Origin: Avena insularis
Lineage: Eukaryota > Streptophyta > Magnoliopsida > Poales > Poaceae
Assembly (NCBI GenBank): GCA_023614405.1
Contig: CM042685.1
Span: 83,070,684 to 83,134,683, forward strand
DNA: 64,000 nt
Direction: 5' to 3'
This document shows, one piece after another, positions 11,717 through 23,070 of this stretch. Each line of letters opens with the position of its first letter. Position 1 is the first letter of the stretch. The translations under genes and the position numbers were made by a program. A model generated the notes under the pieces. The model saw only the letters and a list, made by a program, of their open reading frames with translations, did no database searches and had not been told where the DNA came from.

Positions 11717-12058
11717 TTGTTACCCGCCAATTTCGGGAGCCGTTACTCCGCGGTGATTACGCCAAAAGTTACCGTTGGATTACCCCAACTGCTAGTTTTG
11801 ACCCCACTTGACGGTCCAACTTCATCCACTCGACTCGTCGCTCTGCGTGACTTGCTAATTCGCCGACCCGATCGCTACAACAGTGACTGAATATTCGCCG
11901 ACCCGTTCGCCGAGCTGCGACTAAATCGGTCGCCGTTAGTGCGACTAGAATAACTGGTTTTTCCTTTGTTCAGGAGTCCGCCGCCGATTCGACTGGGCGC
12001 CCGCATTGGAGCCGTATATACCAACTGCCAGCGGCCACCTGCGACCAATCAACGACGG

Positions 12059-12071
12059 CCTCGGGGACTAC
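12059..12071 (+). other. Polypurine tract of element A
   Basis: CCTCGGGGACTAC directly abuts the 3' LTR. It is the expected plus-strand priming site. The same core flanks the LTR of element B (inverted, 30451-30462), and a mutated form flanks F (23058-23070). Confidence 0.75.
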
Positions 12072-12559
12072 TGATGGGGATATGCCTACCGGGGTATACC
12101 CACCAGGACGATTCCAACTGGCCCAAGCACCTGCGAGTGGGCCTGCAGTAACGACGACTGGATCACGACCTGGCGTGGACTCAAGCGACTGGAAGCTGAA
12201 GGCCCAGAAGCGTAGATAGGCCTAGTCGGATTAGGTTAAATGATTGCTGAAACCTTAACTGATTCGGTTGAGATCTGTAAACCCTAGGGGGGTTAGTCTA
12301 TATAAACCTCCCTAAAGGGCGAGTAGAGGATACATTCCATCATCCACCCAAGCGACTCGCTGCCTAGCCGCCGAGCTCGCCCCATTGTACTTCCACCATA
12401 ATACAATCTAGCAGGAGTAGGTCTTTACCCTCCCTGGCGAACACAGGTAAATCCTTGTGTCTCCGCCCTCATCTCGCACCGCAGATGGCTGGCCGCCCTT
12501 GCCCCATGTTCTACTACTCGCTGCCGATTGCAGCATCTGCCGTGGTCATTCCCACGACA
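12072..12559 (+). repeat. Element A 3' LTR
   Basis: 488 bp, matching 388-876 end to end, TG...CA, with a TATA near 12297. It is followed by the second TSD copy AGATT at 12560-12564. Differences from the 5' LTR are scattered substitutions plus a small block change in the segment after GTCTTTACCCTCC. Confidence 0.95.
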
Positions 12560-12564
12560 AGATT

Positions 12565-12871
12565 CAGAGGGATCTACGATCCCTGCCATGAGAAGCTGGA
12601 GTTCACCTTCGAAGAAATTGTTGCGGTGGCGCGTCTGTTCATACTGAACTAGGACTGGTTCAAGCGCATCAACTAGTGCATGAACATTGCAGATCTCTTG
12701 AAGTTTTGCGGGAAAGAAAAGGATCAGTTGCGGTTGAACGATCCCTGAACTTAAGTCCTCTCTAGGAAATTGGCTAGCCAACTTTTATGGTGGAGATCTG
12801 TAGTTTCTTCAATGTAGAACAATTAAGTTCAGACTAACTATGTAGAATGCCTTTTGTAGAGGCAATATCCC
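12565..12871. other. Ancestral sequence between elements A and F
   Basis: Continuation of the sequence at 1-387. On the + strand a frame continuing from 350 reads RGIYDPCHEKLEFTFEE and then meets two TAG codons and a TGA. On the - strand a frame from about 12781 is open through to the junction and past it. No family is recognised. The last five bases, ATCCC, are the left target-site copy of element F. Confidence 0.4.
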
Positions 12872-13727
12872 TGTCGAGGGGATAACCCCCGGGTAGGGAA
12901 ATCCAGGCCCAAGTAGGCCGGCTTTAGAAGGCACAGGCCGCCTGGCCATCAAGCAGGACAACTCCAGCCGCTTTGCTAATACCGCCCGACTTGACTTAAA
13001 GCTTTCTCGGCTGGCCCGCCTAGCCCGGTAGCCAGAAGAGCCGGTGTGTGGCCGCTTCCACCCGGCTTACCTCGGATTCAATGAAGAGTGCAAAGGGGGA
13101 GGGGATCCTTGCGGGGTATGCCTCTGGCTCCCTTTGTCATTAGACAGGCTGGTGTGCCGTCACGACCTGCGCTACCCGACGAGGATAAAGCAAAGTGGTC
13201 GACTGACCGCCAAAGCAGTCCGAGTGACTGTTAAAGCAAGGGTGACGCCCCAAAGGAAGCCTGGTTGACCGCTAAAGAAGAGGATGCCGCTAAAATAAGG
13301 GCGGACTCGGTCCTAGCCCACCGGCTGGACCCTACAGCTGACCCTGCCCTGTAAACCCATATCCAAACAGTAAACCCTAGAGAACAAATTGTAATCTGCC
13401 CCCCTGACCAGTATATAAGGGCGGGCATAGATGGGTTTGTAGGTAAGTAAGATCGATAGTAGCAAGAGCCAGCCTCTAGTTTCATCTTCCTCTATCTCTC
13501 GATAGTGGCTAATGAAACAGCTCTAGGAGCATCTGTACTGGGCATTCACCCCCATATAGTTCATCTTGTAAGAGTAGGGGTGTTACCTCGCCGAGAGGGC
13601 CCCGAACCTGGTTACTTCGCTGTGTTTGCCGTTCACAGTGCCCAACCTGTTGCGTGAGCCACCGATTGTATCCGAGTGTCCCTCTTTCGCCATCCCAGAT
13701 GACACTGCCGTGTTCCACACCACGACA
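12872..13727 (+). repeat. Element F 5' LTR
   Basis: About 856 bp, TGTCGAGGGGATAACCCCCG at the start and CCACGACA at the end, matching 23071-23915. A core promoter TATA (AGTATATAAGGGC) is at about 13410-13420. An ORF that begins in the LTR (13654) and runs on into gag is a read-through of the U5 end, not evidence of a gene start there. Confidence 0.93.
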
Positions 13728-13729
13728 GT

Positions 13730-13747
13730 TGGCGCCCACCGTGGGGC
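13730..13747 (+). other. Primer binding site of element F
   Basis: TGGCGCCCACCGTGGGGC, two bases after the 5' LTR and identical to the site in element A, showing that the two families share a primer tRNA. Confidence 0.8.
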
Positions 13748-15725
13748 ACAACGCTTCGGCTGGGATCAGCTTCTACACGGGACATCCGCTCGTCGCTGGT
13801 GAACGCGTGGGTTCCGGCCTCGTCCTCACATTCGGCGCTTTCGACTATGTCGTCGACAACGCCGTGTGCTTTGTCGGGAACACATTCCCTGCCAACGGCT
13901 CCATCATGCACTTCGGGGACCTCTGTGTCTATGTTGCCACCATCGCCGAGGTTTTTCCCAACGCAGTCACCACCAGCATCGATGTGCCTCTCAGCCACCT
14001 CACCCGCGGCCCGACCACAACGAACGGTCGCGTTGAGGTCATGGTGGTGAACACCCATGAAAACCACCGCCTGCCTCAGGAGCGTTGAGTGGGAGGAGAG
14101 GGCTCCACGCTCGAGAAGGAGCAGGATCCGCTCACAGCCTCCATCCAACGCCTTCGCGCCCTAGTCGTCGTCGAGGCGGACCCAGCGGCTGCTGCGGCCG
14201 CACTTGAGGCAACATGCCAGAAGCTCCTGGAGGAATCCACCAGGGTCGCTGCTAACCAGCGACGACTGAATGCCACCATGCATGAGTACAGCGCTGCCCA
14301 TGGCTTCGTCAGGCAAGTCCAACATCGGGGGCGCGACCTCGCATCAGAACTGGACCGCACCGCCGACTCGTGTGCGGGCATGGCACAGCCTGTTTCCAGC
14401 ACTCCCGCCAAAAACATGAGGGCGGCCAAAGCGGCGGCCGCGGAGCTGAAACACCTAGAGGGGGAAGAGCTCCATCACCAGCAGGAGCTCGTCCAGCTCC
14501 TCATCACCACCGCCAACAAGCAGCAGGCTGAAGGTGCCCCCAGCCAGGCAGGCAACACCTGGTACATAGTCCTCCGCAAAGGCGTGGACCAGACGGCGCG
14601 CGGAGGAAGCAAGCACCAGCAAGCATCCTATCTAGGAGGAGTCGGGCATAATAACCGCCTGCGTGGCGAATCTGGCAATCGTGGCCGCCATAACCGCGAC
14701 GCCACCGCCTCTAGCGTGAGCCGCACGCCGGCTACAGGAGCTTCCCAAGGAAAGAAAGCACGTGCCCCAGAAGAAGGAGATGGTGCGAACAAGGACCCGC
14801 CCGTGTCGCGCCTGAACGGGCGACTCGGCCCCCGAGAACCAGCTGACGCACGCGAGCGCATTGACCTCTTGATGTAGTCACGCACGCTAGAGGAAGAAAG
14901 CTCGGCTGGGCCAAAATGCTTCGGCCTGCGCATGCGGAACGAGCCGTTTCCAAAAGGTTTTTCGCTTCCAAGGGACACGCCAAAATACAATGGCACGGTC
15001 AAGCCTGAGGATTGGCTGGTGGACAGCCTCCCCGATAACAGCATCAATGCCTGGCTGGACTTTGAAGAAGCATTCAGTCGCAACTTCACCGGAACATATA
15101 AGCGGCTGGGTCGACCTCGCGAGCTTGCCCTCTACGTGCAAGGAAAAGACGAGTCCGACCGTGCGTACCTCACCCGGTGGACCAGCATGCACAACTCGTG
15201 TGAAGGGGTGCGCGAGCACTAGGTAATCGAATTCTTCACCAATGGTTGCCGAGACGGCACCATGTTGAAGCACAAGCTCAGTCAAGAAGACCCGCAAACC
15301 ATGGCCCAGGTCATGGCCATCACAAACAAGTACGCCCCCGCCGATGCAGTTATGAAGAAGCCCATCATGGTGGACGACCAAGGACAAATTGTAATGGACG
15401 AGCAGCCAGAGCGCTGCCATCTGGGTGACCATCACTCCAGGAAGCCCAGCCATGACAACCGCCATGGAAAGAGGAAAGACGACCAGCCTGACAGCCGGTA
15501 CGACGCCAAGCAAGTAGCTGTGGTGCACAAGGACCCGACTGCAGGTGGCAGCCGGAGACAGAGGCCAGATGACAGGCCGCCACGACCCAAGTACACCATG
15601 GAGTCCATGCTCAATGGGCCGTGCAAGTTCCACATCGGCGGCAACAAGCCCGCAAACCGCACGACATGCCAGTGCAGCTGGACAAAGAAGATGGCTGAAG
15701 CCGGCGGTCACCTGAGTGAGGTGTT
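13748..15725 (+). pseudogene. Element F gag, with internal deletion
   Basis: One frame runs from the primer site to about 15860 with stops at 14086 (TGA), 14875 (TAG) and 15220 (TAG). An Ala/Glu-rich helical segment lies at 14150-14500. The gag core at 14930-15250 reads LPRDTPKYNGTVKPEDWL, then directly VDSLPDNSINAWLDFEEAF. Compared with A, the segment between these two blocks (about 40 residues with the WLDTYLMAMG and ARYLPLMM equivalents) is absent. This places an in-frame deletion at about 15015-15021. A C..H...T.C knuckle remnant is near 15625-15680. Confidence 0.82.
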
Positions 15726-16826
15726 GTCACTCTCCAAGCAGAACTACCCCACTATCAGAAGCTGGTGTATGGCGTGTACATGTCCGCCAAGAAGCTCAAG
15801 CACTACTTCCAAGAACATTCCATCTGGGTGGTGGCATTGGCTCTGCTCGCAGAGATAATTGGCAACAAGGATGCCACTATACGTGTGGGGAAGTGGGCCA
15901 TAGAGCTCGCTGCGCACAACATTCAGTATGAGCCAAGGACGACACTCAAATACCACGCGTTGGCCGACTTCATCGTCGATTGGGCAGAGACACAGTACAT
16001 GCCACCGGTCCCTGACTCAACATACTAGAAGCTGCACTTCGACGGCTCCAAGATGCGAGGAGGACTCGGAGCCGGAATCGTAATAACCTCGCCTAAGGGC
16101 GACCGACTAGAGTACGTCCTCCAGATCCACTTCAAGGCGTCCAACAACGTCACTGAGTATGAAGCACTCATCCACGGGCTCAAGATGCCCAAGCAGATAG
16201 GAATTCAGAGAATACTCTGCTTTGGAGACTCGGACCTGGTGGTGCAGCAAGTCTCCGGTGAATGGGACGCGAGGGACGCCAACATGGCCCTCTACCGTTT
16301 CTTCATTCAGCAGCTATGCGCCTGCTTTGAAGGATGTGAGTTCCACCACGTACCCAGGGCCAACAACGAAGCCGCTGACGCCCTGGCCAGAATAGGCTCA
16401 ACAAGACTTGCCATACCGCCTGGAGTCTCCCTCGATCACCTGCGCAAGCCCTCCATCATCCCATCACTGGATTCCGACTCCATAGTACTCAACGCAGACC
16501 CAAGAACAGCCGGGGCGGTGCACCTAGGGACTGCTCCACCGCACCCGGGGACTGCCTCGCCGCATCCTGGGACTACCTCGCCGCACCCTGGGACTATCTC
16601 CCCGCACCCAGGGACCGCACTCGGGGACTTATCCGCCGCACCCGGGGACTGCCCGCCGCACCTGGGGACTGCTCCATCACACCCGGGGACTGCTCCACCG
16701 CAACTAGGGGTTGTCGCGAGCAAGCTTTCGCCCGGTGAACCTCCCGACGCTACGGAGCCAGCTGCCCAGGAGGAGATCAGGCTCATCATGCAGACGGTGT
16801 ATGCCATCCAGGAAATAACCGACTAG
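15726..16826 (+). pseudogene. Element F RNase H remnant joined to second RNase H
   Basis: The gag tail is followed at once by the end of the first RNase H (KLVYGVYMSAKKLKHYFQEH, then VGKWAIELAAHNIQYEPRT) after a one-base frameshift near 15748. No protease or RT polymerase motif exists anywhere in F. The second RNase H follows with ALADFIVDWAE, HFDGSK, TEYEALIHGL, GDSDLVVQQV and NNEAADALARIGS. A TAG separates the two at about 16027, and another ends the segment at 16824-16826. Confidence 0.85.
16515..16713 (+). repeat. In-frame 21-bp coding minisatellite in element F
   Basis: About nine imperfect 21-bp units of the form CCGCACCCGGGGACTGCTC encode a seven-residue repeat (GTAPPHP and variants) between the second RNase H and integrase. 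The frame is kept across the array except for a small phase change in the middle units. The units contain GGGGACT, as in the polypurine tract of these elements. Confidence 0.85.
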
Positions 16827-16838
16827 GCGAAGCCATTC

Positions 16839-18001
16839 ATGAACTTCTTGGCCAAGGACGAGCTACCAACAGAGGAAGTGGCAACACGACAAGTGAGACG
16901 AAGGGCAAGCGCATACACCATCATTAACAACCAGTTGTACAAGCACAGCGTCGGGGGCATCTATCAACGATGCGTAAGCCAAGAGGAAGGAATCAAGCTC
17001 CTAGTGGACATACACCCGGGCGAATGCGGCCACCACATTTCGTCAAGAGAAATAGTAGCCAAGGCTCTTCGCCATGCTTTCTATTGGCCAACATCGTTAA
17101 AGGACGCTCAGGAACTGGTCAGAGCATGCAATAGTTGCTAGCGGTCGGCTAGCGGAAGCACACGCCATCTGCAGCATTCAAGACGATACCAATTACCTGG
17201 CCGTTCGCAGTCTGGGGGCTGGACATGGTGGGACCGTTCAAAACAGCTTGATCCGGCATGACGCGCCTTCTCATAGCCGTAGACAAATTCACCAAGTGGA
17301 TCGAGGCAAAGCCCATAAAAAAGTGGGATGGAGCAACGGTGATCAAGTTCTTCATGGAGACCATCATCCGATTGGGTTACCCACACAACATCATCATGGA
17401 CAACGACACCAATTTCGCCAAGGGGGCCTTTGCTCGCTTCTAAGGAGACAAGGGCATCCGCCTGGACCTAGCCTCGGTCGTGCACCCTCATTCTAACGGG
17501 CAGTGCGAGCGCGCTAATGGCCTGGTTCTAGCTGGAATCAAACCAAGACTGATCGAACCGCTCATCAGGTCACCTGGATGTTGGATAGAGGAGTTGCCAG
17601 TTATGCTATGGAGCCTGCGCACCACCCTGAACCTTTCAACCGGCTTCACGTCGTTCTTCCTCGTCTATGGGGAAGAGGATATTCTCCCCACTGACATCCA
17701 GTTCGATGCACCCCGCAGACAGCTCTACACGAAATAGGAAGCCAAGGAAGCGTGGGAGGACAACGTGGACCTTCTTGAGGAGGCACGCGAGCTGGCCTTA
17801 TCGAGGTCAGCAATCTATCAGCAGGATTTGTGCCGCTACCACGCCAGCCAGATTCGTCCCACCTCTTTTCGCAAGGGGGATCTAGTGCTGCGCCTGGTCC
17901 AGAGCATGAAGGGAATTCACAAGTTGTCCCCGCCATGGGAAGGACCATTCATCATCAGCCGGGCGCTGCACAACGACTCATACTACCTGATCGATGCCTA
18001 G
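16839..18001 (+). pseudogene. Element F integrase
   Basis: The HHCC module is complete: HPGECGHHIS, FYWPTSLKDA and CNSC (ending at 17141 with TAG). After a frameshift near 17150 the core follows, with D in GLDMVGPF, D in IIMDNDTNF and E in NGQCERAN, interrupted by TGA and TAA. The C-terminal part ends LSPPWEGPFIISRALHNDSYYLIDA with a TAG at 17999-18001. It is a clear homologue of A's integrase. Confidence 0.88.
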
Positions 18002-18669
18002 CAGCCAGTGAATAACAAGGCAGATCGCTCAGACTAGGAAACCGAACGCCCATGGAACGCGAACCTACTCCGTCCATTTTACACTTGATTCAGAAGTGTA
18101 TGTATCTCCCCTTTTATGTAATAGATGAACAAGTTTGGAAGCCTCAGCGCAGCCCCGAGGACTTTGTCACAATTCACTCACCACCTATGTCTCCATACCG
18201 GCTGGCCCGGACGCCTGCGATTTCTATAGGCGGTAGAGTATTGTACGGGGTGCCTACAGCCTACTCTTCGGTTCCGGCTTCAGACCGCAAGCCGGCTGTT
18301 GACCCGGCAAGAGAAAAATCTCGAAGTACCTCTTACAAGAAAGTGCCCAGGGAGAAAACAAAGGCGCCTGGGCGAACCGGCTGCCCTGCCCGAGCTAAGA
18401 CAATAACAACACACCAAAGTATCATGAGGCACGCCAACCTAGATTCCTTAGGTTCCGGCTGCAGACCGCAAGCCGGCTGGCAGCCGGCAAGGTCAACGCT
18501 CGAAAGGCCAATGCTCGTTGAGAAAAGGGAACTATTAACAGCCTAGTTCGAAGGAGCAGCATTTTCGTGTTCTATCCTAACTATAAACAAACGCTCAAGT
18601 AATGAAACTAACTCAAGTGACGCTGTGTCTTGTACTGCACGAGCCACAACTTGGCAGGAAATAAGGTGG
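18002..18669 (+). other. Element F 3' non-coding spacer
   Basis: No convincing gene. GC-rich sequence with GGTTCCGGCT..AGACCGCAAGCCGGCTG occurring twice (about 18270 and 18450), an imperfect dispersed direct repeat. It precedes the tandem array at 18670. Confidence 0.5.
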
Positions 18670-19031
18670 CGAAGAGCTTCAACCTAGCTGGCTACCCCAC
18701 CCGGCCCAAACCTCGGGGACTACACCCAGTGGACGCGCTCCCGCGCACCCATCAACTCAAGCGAGGGTAGCGAAGAACATAGACCCGGCTGGCTACCCCA
18801 GCCGGCCAGAACCTCGAGGACTACACCCAGTGGGTGCTCCCGCGCACCCATCAACTTAAGCAAGGGTAGCAAAGAGCTTCGACCCAGTTGGCTATGCTAG
18901 CCGGCCTGAACCTCGGGGACTACACCTAGTGGGCGCTCCCCCGCACCCATCACCTCAATCAAGGGCGTCAAAGAGCTTCGACCCGCCTGGCAAACCTAGC
19001 CGACCCGAACCTCGAGGACTACACCAGACGA
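18670..19031 (+). repeat. Four tandem repeats of about 100 bp in element F
   Basis: Units are marked by AACCTCGGGGACTACACC or AACCTCGAGGACTACACC with cores at 18711, 18812, 18911 and 19010 (spacing 101, 99, 99). Each unit also carries AAGAGCTTCGACCCGGCTGGCTA-like and GCGCTCCCGCGCACCCATCA-like blocks. The core matches the polypurine tract of A and B over 12 of 12 bases in two of the four copies. Confidence 0.88.
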
Positions 19032-19247
19032 TCACGCGGTCACGTGCTCACACAAATGCAAGGACAGAAAAAAAAACGTCCAAAAGGAAAAAGGACAAAG
19101 ATCAACTTCAACCAAAAGAGGGCATCAAGCTAGTAAGCGGAACACGAAGGTTCCACATAGCATTCAAAGTTTCATAGCAGAATTCACCGATAGGAAGAAC
19201 TGTTGCAGAACAAGATATCAATACAAATACTCCTGGCATCCCGGGGA

Positions 19248-22200
19248 TCAATGCTCGGGAGCCGGATTTGTGGAAGGAGCATCAACCGCTGGAGTAGGAG
19301 TTGGTCCGGCAGGAGGAGCACTGGCGCTAGCCGCAGGTACTTGGCTGGTGGAGGCAATGTTGGCAAAGTTCGTGGGAGCCGGGATCCAGTGGAACGACAC
19401 AGGCTCTGAGGGGTCACGGAAGTCACGCTCCAGATCCACGTAAGTGCCGATCTTCACCCCACAGGACCTGATTGCCGGAATGCTGTCACGGAGGCCCTCG
19501 TAGCTGGTTGCAAGCTGGAAGCCATGAGTGAGCACACCCAGATCCACCTCCGAGTACCAGGACTTCACCAAGGCCAGAGCCATCTCCACGCTGTCACGCG
19601 CCGCCCACTCCTAGTGGGTGTCCAGCACGTCGATACCGTGGGACAAGGCAACCGCCAAGCTGGCAATATCGTGCGGCTCGCCTGTCTCTGGCTAGATGTA
19701 CTGGAAGAAGTCGTTGGCGACGACACGAAGACCGTTGCTCTCCTCCGCCAGCACCTTGACCAGATCCCAGGCGGTCAGATCACGGCCAGCTTCCTCTGCC
19801 GGCAGCTTCTCGAGAGCCATCTCGGTCGACTCGGGGTAATGAGCTTCAGCCTAAGGCAGGAGTAAGAAACAAGATTTGGACTGGTTAACCACAATATAGG
19901 AGAGGCAAGGAGGATAAAACTTACTAACGACCATCTCAGAGATTCCTTGGAATTGCTTGGTCAGCTCCTCCTCCCGGGAACGGAGAGTCTTGATCGTCTC
20001 CTCCCTTTGGGCGGAGATCGCCTCCAAGTTTTTCAGCGCCTCCTCCCGAATGTTAGCCGCCTTCTTGCCCCTCTCCATGCTGACCTCTAGCTGGTGCTTG
20101 GCCTCGGCCAGTTGGTCGAACTACGTCTGCCGCGTCTTGTTCGACTCCTCCAGCCGGGCAACCTGAGCTTTGAGGTGTTCCACCTCCTTCTCCTTGTCCA
20201 ATATCATGGCTGTAGGAGGATACCCGATGGTCAACAAAAAACTTGAAAAGGAGGCCAACCGCCAAGACAAGTCGGAAGAAGCAATCGTATGGCCTAGCTC
20301 CCGAGTGTTCCTCACAGACTCCAAAAACGCTTTCTGCAAAGAGAAATGAGTAAGGAATAGAGCGGAAATCTGGCTACAAAAACTGAGTGCGGCAAAAGAA
20401 AATGGGGAGGGACACCTACCTCCATCAATACAGTCAAAATTTTGGCCTCGCCAAGTCCCTTCTCCATTCCCTCAACCGGGCTAAGTGCGACGGGCGCCGC
20501 ACCCAAGAGTTGGGCGAGGATCGCACACGACATTAGCATAACCAGAGCTGGCCTCGAGCTGGTCACTACAACCTCGTCGTCGCCAGTGGCCGCACCTGAA
20601 GGCGCAGCTACCACAAACTCCCTCCCCGCCGAGCCGGAGGCGCCCGGCTGGCCGTCGCCCGCTGTAGCCGCCTGCACCACTGCAGCCTCCTCCATCACTT
20701 TCGTGATGACGGACCTGGCAGAACTGGCTGGAGCATCGCTCTAGGCCGGGCTCACGCCAGCCCTAGGACGGAGGAGGGGGTCTCGGGGTCCTACGCGTCC
20801 GCGAAGAGCTGCCCCACCCGCGAAGAAGCGGGCTCTTGGTGTAGCACCCCCGTGACTGGGGAACCCTGAGGAGCCCCAGGCGGAGTCAGCGCAGCATGCG
20901 CAGCCGGCACTGGTGCAGCCGGAGACCTTGCCGCCTCCTAAACCACCGAAGGTGGGGGAGGAGCGACGGCGGCAACACCAGAGTCACCCAGCGACATGGC
21001 CTCGCTGTACGGGACAGAAGTAAGGAAGACCCCAACATAAAGACAAGGAAAACGAGGAAAACAGGGCCATGGAAGACAATAACCTGATGACGGAACGCGC
21101 GACGATGACTTGGCGCGCTTGGCGCGTCCTTTTCTGCTCAACCGGAGCCGGCGCGGCGACGGTTGTCGCCCTCTTTCCCCGATCTTTCGCTGTGGCCCTC
21201 TCCTGACCAGCCTCATCATCAGTGGCATAGACTGCACCAAAAACAAATCTCAGCCGCAACTCCACGGGCCAGGAAAAAGGCAGGAGCCGCACCTGCACTT
21301 ACCATGAGGATCTGAGGGACCGTCATCCGACCGGACGGGAAACCCTTTGGGCTCCGTCTGGGGGTACTTCTTTGGCTTCCGGTCCGCCAGGAAGGAAGGG
21401 AGCGTGAAGTCGCCCATACCATCTTCAGCTAGCTACGCTGTGAACAACTACTCAAAAAGGGGAGCATAAGGCACCCAAGGAAAACTACCGAGAAGAAAGA
21501 TAAACACAAAAAAGGAAAGAAAACCAGAGAGCAAATCACCAGGGGTGGCAGGCGGCCGCGGTGGTACGGTGGGCAGGAGTATGCCCAGTTCGCCTCCACG
21601 TGGAACTTGAAGATCATGGAGATCCAGTTCCGTAGGTCCTGGTACAACACTTCCTTCCACGACGTCCGTGTCGGGTCGTCAACGGTAGACAGATGGCACA
21701 TCTTGTGCGACCGCTTCTGCAGCGGAAGCACGCAACGCGCCATCCACGAAAGCATGATGTCCTGGGAGGTGAGCTGCTCCATCTCCACCATCGCCTCCAC
21801 CCGGGAGGCCATCTGGTCGATGTCCGCCTAAGCCCCAATCCCCTTTGTTGTCCAAGCCTTCTGCGTCGAGGGCACGTTGACGAAGGGCGGCAATCAGATC
21901 CAGTCCACCTCCGTGGCGTTGCTCACATAAAAATATGAGCGCGGCCATAGCTTGACAGTGTCGGGGAGCTTGAACCGTGGCATCAGCGAAGAGGGCCACG
22001 GGTAGATGGCAAAGCAGCCCGTCTGCGTCAGTGGGCCATCCTTGGCGGTGTTATGGGCTTTGAAGTGGAAGAACTTGAGAAAGTTCGCCACCTCGGGTCA
22101 TTCCCCAAGGTAGGCCGCAGTAGGCCGCATTATGCGACAACTGCACGATGGCGTTCGCACCGAGTTGGTGGAGTTGGTGGTCGAAGAAGACGATGAGCTG

Positions 22201-22472
22201 AAGAAGAAAGGGGCTGACGGGGAGGCCGAAGTCATGGGCAAAGTGTGCGAGGAAGATGACACGCTCCCCCGACTGGGGGTCAGGCACCCGCTCCCCCTCC
22301 GGCGCGAGGCAATGCTTCACCAGCATCGACGAGGGGATAAACCTACCCCGCTGATACTTATAAATAAGGTCGTCGGTCACAAAGGACCCGCACCAACCTC
22401 CGCGCTAATCCGGCAGCATGTCAGTAGGAGGAGTGGCCGTGGTGGACGGTGTCTGGTAGCTCCGGCGACCAT
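19248..22472 (-). pseudogene. Antisense spliced gene of element F
   Basis: Counterpart of A's antisense gene. The N-terminal exon has VTDDLIYKYQRGRFIPSS, VIFLAHFAHDFGLPVSPFLL and the aromatic block YPWPSSLMPRFKLP with RSYFYVSN (22380-21890). An acidic/Ala-rich middle follows (21000-20450), then coiled-coil exons near 20078-19930 (REEALKNLEAISAQREETIK) with a GTAAGT donor at about 19924. The last exon starts at 19850 after a CCTTAG acceptor and ends at 19248 in a Pro/Ala-rich tail. Start is uncertain: ATG 22419 or 22472. Frame changes and stops (TAG near 22405, two in the last exon) indicate a pseudogene. A TATA-like ATAAATAG lies upstream at about 22570 on the minus strand. Confidence 0.62.
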
Positions 22473-23057
22473 GAATAGGAGGCACAAGGAGCGAAGTGTG
22501 CGAGAGCACAGAAGGACAGGGAAGGAAGAGACGGAGGAAGAGGAAGTGCAAGCATCGTTCCCCTCCAGGGCTCTATTTATCCCCGCAGGGGCACCATCGC
22601 CTTCTCAGCTTCCGCACGACGCGTGGCCACGAGGCACGCCAGCCACACGACGCTATATCTTCAGATCCTTTGTGCCGTCGCAACCGAGGACAGAAGATCC
22701 ACAGGCGTTACCAGGAGACGAGGCGTGCATGCTTGCCCCGAGAAACCGCTGCGGCAAGTGGCATGCACAGTTACCAAAAGCTGATGCAGCAACGCGGAAG
22801 TCCAACTGACGTGACATGCGCCAGAGCAACAGTCGTGGCTGACGACATCACCAAACTCATCAAATTGACGCTTTGTCTCTAGCTTCGCCAGCCGGTCGCT
22901 GCCTTCGCTATTTACACCCGGTGGGTAGCCATTGATTCCGTAGTCGGTTGAACCCAGCCGGAAAGCAAAAACAAAATCTGTAGCCAGACCGGTCAACAAA
23001 CTATTTCAAGATGCAAAGGAGCACATAAGACCTTACCCACCGGCAGAGTCCTTACGT

Positions 23058-23070
23058 GCTCGGGTACTAG
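23058..23070 (+). other. Polypurine tract of element F (mutated)
   Basis: GCTCGGGTACTAG abuts the 3' LTR. Relative to the CTCGGGGACTAC core of A and B it has a G to T and a C to G change. Confidence 0.6.

Larger units (their letters stand above)
388..12559 (+). mobile_element. Element A: complete, decayed Ty3/gypsy retrotransposon, Tat lineage
   Basis: The element is bounded by two LTRs (388-876 and 12072-12559) that start TGATGGGG and end CGACA, and by a perfect 5-bp TSD AGATT at 383-387 and 12560-12564. Order on the + strand: PBS, gag, protease, RT, RNase H, a second RNase H, integrase, a long 3' region, PPT, LTR. Two RNase H domains in series and an antisense gene between integrase and the 3' LTR are hallmarks of the plant Tat clade (Grande, Retand and Ogre relatives). 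The polyprotein has several TAG stops and at least two frameshifts, so this copy is not autonomous now. The two LTRs differ at roughly 25-30 of about 489 positions by eye, which implies an insertion age of order a couple of million years at commonly used grass substitution rates. Confidence 0.95.

Noticed and set aside
14887..15711. 274-codon minus frame in element F
   Set aside because: Shadow of gag on the opposite strand, with no motifs and not conserved in A.
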